Positions 58,583-64,000 of a stretch of DNA of 64,000 nucleotides are shown here, in pieces; the stretch's first letter is position 1; every line of letters begins with the position of its first letter. The DNA comes from Pasteurella canis (GTDB taxonomy: Bacteria; Pseudomonadota; Gammaproteobacteria; Enterobacterales; Pasteurellaceae): assembly GCF_900454865.1 (NCBI RefSeq), contig NZ_UGTV01000015.1, positions 1,302,001 to 1,366,000 of the forward strand. Reading direction: 5' to 3'. The position numbers and the translations under genes are program-made. The notes under the pieces are model-generated. The model was not told where the DNA came from, ran no database searches, and saw nothing but the letters and a program-made list of their open reading frames with translations.

Positions 58583-60142
58583 ATGGCAAACAACAACATC
58601 ATCATTTTTGACACTACATTGCGTGATGGCGAGCAAGCCTTAAAAGCCAGTTTGACAGTAAAAGAAAAATTACAAATTGCCTTGGCTTTAGAACGTTTAG
58701 GCGTTGATGTAATGGAGGTAGGCTTTCCCGTTTCTTCTTCGGGGGATTTCGAATCAGTGCAAACCATCGCTCGCCACATCAAAAACAGTCGAGTGTGTGC
58801 ATTATCTCGTGCTGTGGATAAAGATATTGATGCGGCTGCTGAAGCGTTAAAAGTGGCGGAAGCTTTTCGTATTCATACTTTCATCGCTACTTCAGCATTA
58901 CATGTAGAGGCTAAATTGCGTCGCACGTTTGATGATGTCGTTGAGATGGCGATCCAGGCTGTGAAACGTGCGAGAAATTATACTGATGATGTAGAGTTTT
59001 CTTGCGAAGATGCAGGGCGTACAGGAATTGACAACATTTGTCGTATTGTAGAAGCTGCAATTCATGCTGGCGCAACCACTATCAATATCCCTGATACAGT
59101 TGGCTATACGTTGCCTACTCAATTTGGTGACATTATTCACAATGTGATGAACCGTGTACCTAATATTGATAAAGCGATTATTTCAGTACACTGCCATAAC
59201 GACTTAGGTATGGCTACCGCCAATTCATTAACCGCAGTGCAATATGGCGCAAGACAAATTGAATGTACGATTAACGGCATTGGTGAACGTGCGGGAAATA
59301 CGGCATTAGAAGAAGTAGTCATGGCAATCAAGACACGCCAAGATATGTTCAATAGTTTAGATACGCGTATCAATACCCAAGAAATTCATCGTGTAAGTCA
59401 AATGGTGAGTCAATTATGTAATATGCCAATCCAGCCGAATAAAGCTATCGTAGGTTCTAATGCGTTTGCTCACTCATCAGGTATCCATCAAGACGGCATG
59501 GTGAAACATAAAAATACCTACGAAATTATGTCACCAGAGACCATTGGTTTGAAAAAAGAAAAATTAAATTTGACTGCACGCTCAGGCCGTGCTGCAGTGA
59601 AAAATCATATGCAAGAAATGGGCTACCAAGACCATGACTACGATTTAGATAAACTTTATGATGCCTTCTTAAAATTAGCCGATAAAAAAGGACAAGTGTT
59701 TGATTATGATTTAGAGGCATTAGCGTTTATTGATATGCAACAAGGTGATGAGGATCGCTTAACTTTAGACGTCATCACTTCTCAATGTATCAGCCATTTA
59801 CCAGCCTCAGCCTTTGTACAGGTAGAATTAGATGGTAAGAAAATCAGTCAAGTTTCAAACGGCGGAAATGGCCCTGTAGATGCGGTTTACAACGCGATTT
59901 TAACAATTACGGGCTTAAATGTGAAAATGTTGAACTATCACTTAACAGCTAAAGGTGAAGGTGCAGAAGCCTTAGGACAAGTGGATATCGTCGTCGAACA
60001 TAACGGGAGACGTTTCCATGGTGTAGGCTTAGCCACAGATATCGTTGAATCTTCCGCTAGGGCATTAATCCATGCTATCAATGCAATTTACCGCTCACAA
60101 AAAGTGGCAGATTTAAAATTACATAAAATTGCAGGAGTATAA
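58583..60142 (+). CDS. leuA: 2-isopropylmalate synthase
   Basis: Commits 2-ketoisovalerate to leucine by condensing it with acetyl-CoA. The 519 residues carry the catalytic TIM barrel with DTTLRDGEQ (10-18), metal-ligand HCHNDLGMA near 203-211, GIGERAGN, and a C-terminal leucine-binding regulatory domain (about 390-519) for feedback inhibition. Its ribosome-binding site is AAGGA. An uptake signal sits between the attenuator and the start (58542-58550). Confidence 0.98.
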   Translation: MANNNIIIFDTTLRDGEQALKASLTVKEKLQIALALERLGVDVMEVGFPVSSSGDFESVQTIARHIKNSRVCALSRAVDKDIDAAAEALKVAEAFRIHTFIATSALHVEAKLRRTFDDVVEMAIQAVKRARNYTDDVEFSCEDAGRTGIDNICRIVEAAIHAGATTINIPDTVGYTLPTQFGDIIHNVMNRVPNIDKAIISVHCHNDLGMATANSLTAVQYGARQIECTINGIGERAGNTALEEVVMAIKTRQDMFNSLDTRINTQEIHRVSQMVSQLCNMPIQPNKAIVGSNAFAHSSGIHQDGMVKHKNTYEIMSPETIGLKKEKLNLTARSGRAAVKNHMQEMGYQDHDYDLDKLYDAFLKLADKKGQVFDYDLEALAFIDMQQGDEDRLTLDVITSQCISHLPASAFVQVELDGKKISQVSNGGNGPVDAVYNAILTITGLNVKMLNYHLTAKGEGAEALGQVDIVVEHNGRRFHGVGLATDIVESSARALIHAINAIYRSQKVADLKLHKIAGV

Positions 60143-60182
60143 AAACTTTCGCAAAAAGCACCGCACTTTTCGGCTCGTAAAC

Positions 60183-60210
60183 AGGCTGTTTATCCTTACG
60201 TAAACTGCCT
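60183..60210 (+). other. hairpin in the leuA-leuB spacer
   Basis: AGGCTGTTTA (60183-60192) pairs with TAAACTGCCT (60201-60210) except for one T-T mismatch, with an 8-base loop. There is no clean T-run after it (GAGCACAAAAAATTTT). It lies in a 185-base spacer with an uptake signal (60160-60168). It may stabilise or process the message; as a terminator it would be poor. Confidence 0.4.
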
Positions 60211-60315
60211 GAGCACAAAAAATTTTAGAAAAATAAAGTTGTATAAATAAAACGAACACAACTGAGATAACAACGCAAAAAAGTAACAATAACAATTAAA
60301 TAATTGCTCAAATAA

Positions 60316-61407
<1,092 letters not shown>

Positions 61408-61576
61408 AATTGTTATAAAGTTGACCGCACTTTTACTGTTTAAAACAAAAACTCCCTTCTAAGCCATCGAAGGAATTTAAATTTTGGGACCTGTTATATT
61501 GTTTGAGTATAGCGTAACAAGTTTATACGTTTTGCGTTAAACAATGTAATAGAAAAGAAAAAGGCTTAGCTGGATT

Positions 61577-61604
61577 GGCTTTCTTGAATAACACATAGAA
61601 AGCC
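61577..61604 (+). other. inverted repeat immediately before leuC
   Basis: GGCTTTCT (61577-61584) pairs with AGAAAGCC (61597-61604), 12-base loop, then CCCCTAATAAGGA with the leuC ribosome-binding site at 61613. It is not followed by T residues, so it is not an intrinsic terminator. It could shield the RNA 5' to leuC. Confidence 0.4.
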
Positions 61605-61624
61605 CCCCTAATAAGGAATAAAAA

Positions 61625-63031
61625 ATGAGCAAAACCCTATACGAAAAACTCTTTGATGCCCACGTTGTCCATGAAGCAGAAGGCGAAACACCTTTAATTT
61701 ATATTAATCGTCATTTAGTGCATGAAGTGACTTCACCTCAAGCTTTTGATGGCTTACGCGCGATGGGGCGTATCGTTCGCCAACCAAGTAAAACCATTGC
61801 GACGATGGATCATAACGTGCCTACAGATAGCCGTGATTTAGCAGGTTCTGGTGAAATGGGACGGATTCAAATGGTCGAATTAGCTAAAAATACGGAGCAA
61901 TTTGGTATCAAGCTTTACGACATTAACCATATTAACCAAGGTATTGTGCATGTCATGGGACCAGAACAGGGCTTAACACTACCAGGTATGACGATTGTCT
62001 GTGGCGACTCTCACACCGCAACACATGGCGCTTTTGGGGCATTAGCATTTGGGATTGGTACGTCTGAAGTCGAACATGTATTAGCGACACAGACCATCAA
62101 ACAAGCTCGTGCAAAAAAAATGAAAATTGAAGTGCGAGGTAAAGTAGGAGAAGGTATTACTGCCAAAGATATTGTATTGGCAATCATTGGTAAAACTACA
62201 ATGGGTGGTGGTACAGGGCATGTAGTTGAGTTTTGTGGCGAAGCGATCCGCGACTTATCTATGGAAGGACGTATGACAGTGTGTAATATGGCTATTGAGT
62301 TAGGCGCAAAATCAGGTTTGATCGCACCTGATGAGACCACTTTTGCCTATTTAAAAGATAAACCTTACGCACCTAAAGGTAAAGATTGGGATGCGGCTGT
62401 TGCCTACTGGAAAAATTTGTATAGCGATGAAGATGCTGAATTTGATACTGTCGTCACGTTAGATGCATGTGACATTCAGCCTCAGGTTACTTGGGGAACC
62501 AATCCTGGTCAAGTTATTGGGATTGATCAAACTATTCCAAATCCACAAGAAATACGTGATCCGATAGAACGTCAATCTGCAGAAAAAGCATTAGCCTATA
62601 TGGATTTACCACATAGTATTAAGTTAACAGAGGTTAGCATTGACAAAGTGTTCATTGGCTCTTGCACAAATTCACGTATCGAAGATCTACGTGCTGCGGC
62701 CGCAGTCGCAAAAGGACGTAAAGTTGCTGCTGGAGTTCAAGCCCTTGTTGTACCTGGTTCAGGCTTAGTACGAGAACAAGCTGAAAAAGAAGGCTTAGAC
62801 AAAATCTTTATCGACGCTGGTTTTGAATGGCGTTTACCAGGTTGTTCAATGTGCTTAGCTATGAATAATGATCGCTTAGAGCCAGGAGAGCGTTGTGCTT
62901 CGACCAGTAATCGTAACTTTGAAGGACGTCAAGGACGTGGTGGGCGCACTCATCTAGTCAGTCCAGCTATGGCAGCGGCTGCGGCTGTTTATGGCAAATT
63001 TGTCGATATTCGCAATATCGAATTAAATTAA
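61625..63031 (+). CDS. leuC: 3-isopropylmalate dehydratase large subunit
   Basis: With LeuD isomerises 2- to 3-isopropylmalate. The 468-residue aconitase-like subunit has the [4Fe-4S] cysteines in GSCTNSR and PGCSMC, the [24 protein letters not shown] motif in the N-terminal part and [12 protein letters not shown] near the end. It is 217 bases after leuB. Confidence 0.98.
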   Translation: MSKTLYEKLFDAHVVHEAEGETPLIYINRHLVHEVTSPQAFDGLRAMGRIVRQPSKTIATMDHNVPTDSRDLAGSGEMGRIQMVELAKNTEQFGIKLYDINHINQGIVHVMGPEQGLTLPGMTIVCGDSHTATHGAFGALAFGIGTSEVEHVLATQTIKQARAKKMKIEVRGKVGEGITAKDIVLAIIGKTTMGGGTGHVVEFCGEAIRDLSMEGRMTVCNMAIELGAKSGLIAPDETTFAYLKDKPYAPKGKDWDAAVAYWKNLYSDEDAEFDTVVTLDACDIQPQVTWGTNPGQVIGIDQTIPNPQEIRDPIERQSAEKALAYMDLPHSIKLTEVSIDKVFIGSCTNSRIEDLRAAAAVAKGRKVAAGVQALVVPGSGLVREQAEKEGLDKIFIDAGFEWRLPGCSMCLAMNNDRLEPGERCASTSNRNFEGRQGRGGRTHLVSPAMAAAAAVYGKFVDIRNIELN

Positions 63032-63206
63032 TCTCCCTACACTTTAATAAAGTAAAAGAAAGAAGAAAAGAAAATATTAAAAAAAGTACCGCACTTTTAT
63101 TTTATATTCAAACAATGCACTTTCGCTTTTATCTGAATATAAACAGGTTTTCTTTAAACAGATAATCATAAAAGACTAGGATCACTTTAATTAAGAGAGA
63201 AAATAT

Positions 63207-63812
63207 ATGCCTAGAGAATTTAAACAACATACTGGTATCGCAATTCCACTTGATGCATCAAATGTAGATACTGATGCCATTATCCCAAAACAATTTTTAC
63301 AAAAAGTTACTCGTACTGGCTTTGGCGCTCATCTATTCCATGAGTGGCGATTTTTAGACGAAGAAGGAAAACAACCCAATCCAGATTTTGTATTTAACTT
63401 CCCTCGTTATCAAGGTGCAAGTATTTTATTAGCGCGTGAAAATTTTGGTTGTGGTTCTTCCCGTGAGCACGCCCCTTGGGCATTAGATGATTATGGCATT
63501 CGTGTGATTATTGCACCGAGCTTTGCTGATATTTTCTACGGTAATAGCTTAAATAACCAAATGCTACCTATTCGTTTAAGTGAACAAGAAGTCGATGAAT
63601 TATTCCAATATGTAGTAGCAAATGAAGGAGCTACGATTGCTGTCGATTTAGAAGCGCAAACAGTGACTGCAAATAGTAAAGTTTACCGATTCGAAATTGA
63701 TAGCTTCCGTCGTCACTGCTTATTAAATGGGTTAGATAATATTGGTTTGACGCTACAGCATGAAAATAAGATTGCTGAATATGAAAGTAAAATCCCTGCT
63801 TTTTTACGCTAA
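63207..63812 (+). CDS. leuD: 3-isopropylmalate dehydratase small subunit
   Basis: The 201-residue swivel-domain partner of LeuC. It shows the family core [16 protein letters not shown] near 19-34 and [16 protein letters not shown] near 77-92. It is 175 bases after leuC, with an uptake signal in the spacer (63088-63096), and is the last gene of the leu operon. Confidence 0.98.
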   Translation: MPREFKQHTGIAIPLDASNVDTDAIIPKQFLQKVTRTGFGAHLFHEWRFLDEEGKQPNPDFVFNFPRYQGASILLARENFGCGSSREHAPWALDDYGIRVIIAPSFADIFYGNSLNNQMLPIRLSEQEVDELFQYVVANEGATIAVDLEAQTVTANSKVYRFEIDSFRRHCLLNGLDNIGLTLQHENKIAEYESKIPAFLR

Positions 63813-63824
63813 TGTAAAAAATAT

Positions 63825-63853
63825 AAAGAGGTGAACCTATATCACCTCTTTTA
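63825..63853 (+). terminator. terminator of the leu operon
   Basis: AAAGAGGTGA (63825-63834) pairs with TCACCTCTTT (63842-63851), followed by TTATA; it begins 13 bases after the leuD stop. Confidence 0.85.
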
Positions 63854-64000
63854 TACCCCTCTTATTTTATAGTCGTTCAGTTCTGCCTTACGGCACAAAG
63901 GTTTATGAGAAAATATAAGGAACAGACATATTCTTGTATTATTTTATAAAATTCAGCCATAAGGTGAAGCCATATCAACAGATCACGACTTCTTTCGTAA
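63854..64000. other. unassigned sequence at the window end
   Basis: 147 bases with no clear gene. A minus-strand frame is open from the window edge for about 40 codons (contains MAEFYKIIQEY, ends at a TGA near 63878). Without the sequence beyond the edge I cannot say whether it is the end of a gene, a remnant or chance. Confidence 0.3.

Noticed and set aside
61440-61480. CCTTC/GAAGG hairpin after leuB as a terminator
   Set aside because: Only five base pairs and no T-run directly after it.
63878-64000. Partial gene on the minus strand at the right edge
   Set aside because: About 40 open codons with no recognisable similarity are not enough to call a gene.

Overview
The window is AT-rich, gene-dense gammaproteobacterial chromosome from the family Pasteurellaceae. 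The strongest evidence is the 9-base DNA uptake signal AAGTGCGGT (reverse ACCGCACTT), of which I find 31 exact copies. This is the Haemophilus influenzae/Pasteurella multocida type of signal, not the Actinobacillus pleuropneumoniae type. Protein sequences and gene order (tig-clpP-clpX-lon; rpsB to lpxB; leuABCD) fit a Pasteurella-like genus. I cannot name the species. I see no rRNA, tRNA, CRISPR array, insertion sequence or prophage.

Layout. 1-3.9 kb: end of maeB, then sodA and a Tat-exported cpdB, all on +. 3.9-7.9 kb (-): a small membrane methyltransferase-like protein and the HscC Hsp70 with its membrane J-protein. 8.3-14.5 kb (-): an accessory block with a large autotransporter and a tight three-gene cluster of one ATP-grasp ligase and two alpha/beta-hydrolase esterases. 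It has no exact uptake signal and is the best candidate for an under-described system. 14.5-20.5 kb (-): rlmN-pilW-rodZ-ispG-hisS-yfgM. 20.7-28.9 kb (-): a long close-packed unit, lpxB-rnhB-SLC13 transporter-ynbA-acyltransferase-ynbB-mog-glnB-perM, containing what looks like a side branch of phospholipid synthesis. 28.9-42.0 kb (-): the conserved envelope/translation cluster from rpsB to lpxA, with a sigma-E-type promoter in front of skp and a candidate S2-binding leader before rpsB. 42.2-48.5 kb (+): a complete four-gene RbbA/YhhJ-type ABC efflux system with its own outer-membrane factor. 48.6-57.1 kb (-): envelope and cytoplasmic proteostasis genes ppiD, lon, clpX, clpP, tig, then kbp. 57.2-63.8 kb (+): ypfJ and the leuABCD operon, preceded by a leucine-rich leader peptide and transcription attenuator (leuL).

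Several intrinsic terminators are built from inverted pairs of uptake signals (20586-20630, 28889-28917, 53074-53098, 55047-55083). Nine genes needed start correction from the longest open frame: the autotransporter, hisS (GTG), the PlsC-like acyltransferase, lpxA, bamA, dxr, pyrH, rpsB and clpP. Synteny with E. coli breaks at three places: no bamB-der after yfgM, no hupB between lon and ppiD, and no dnaE after rnhB.
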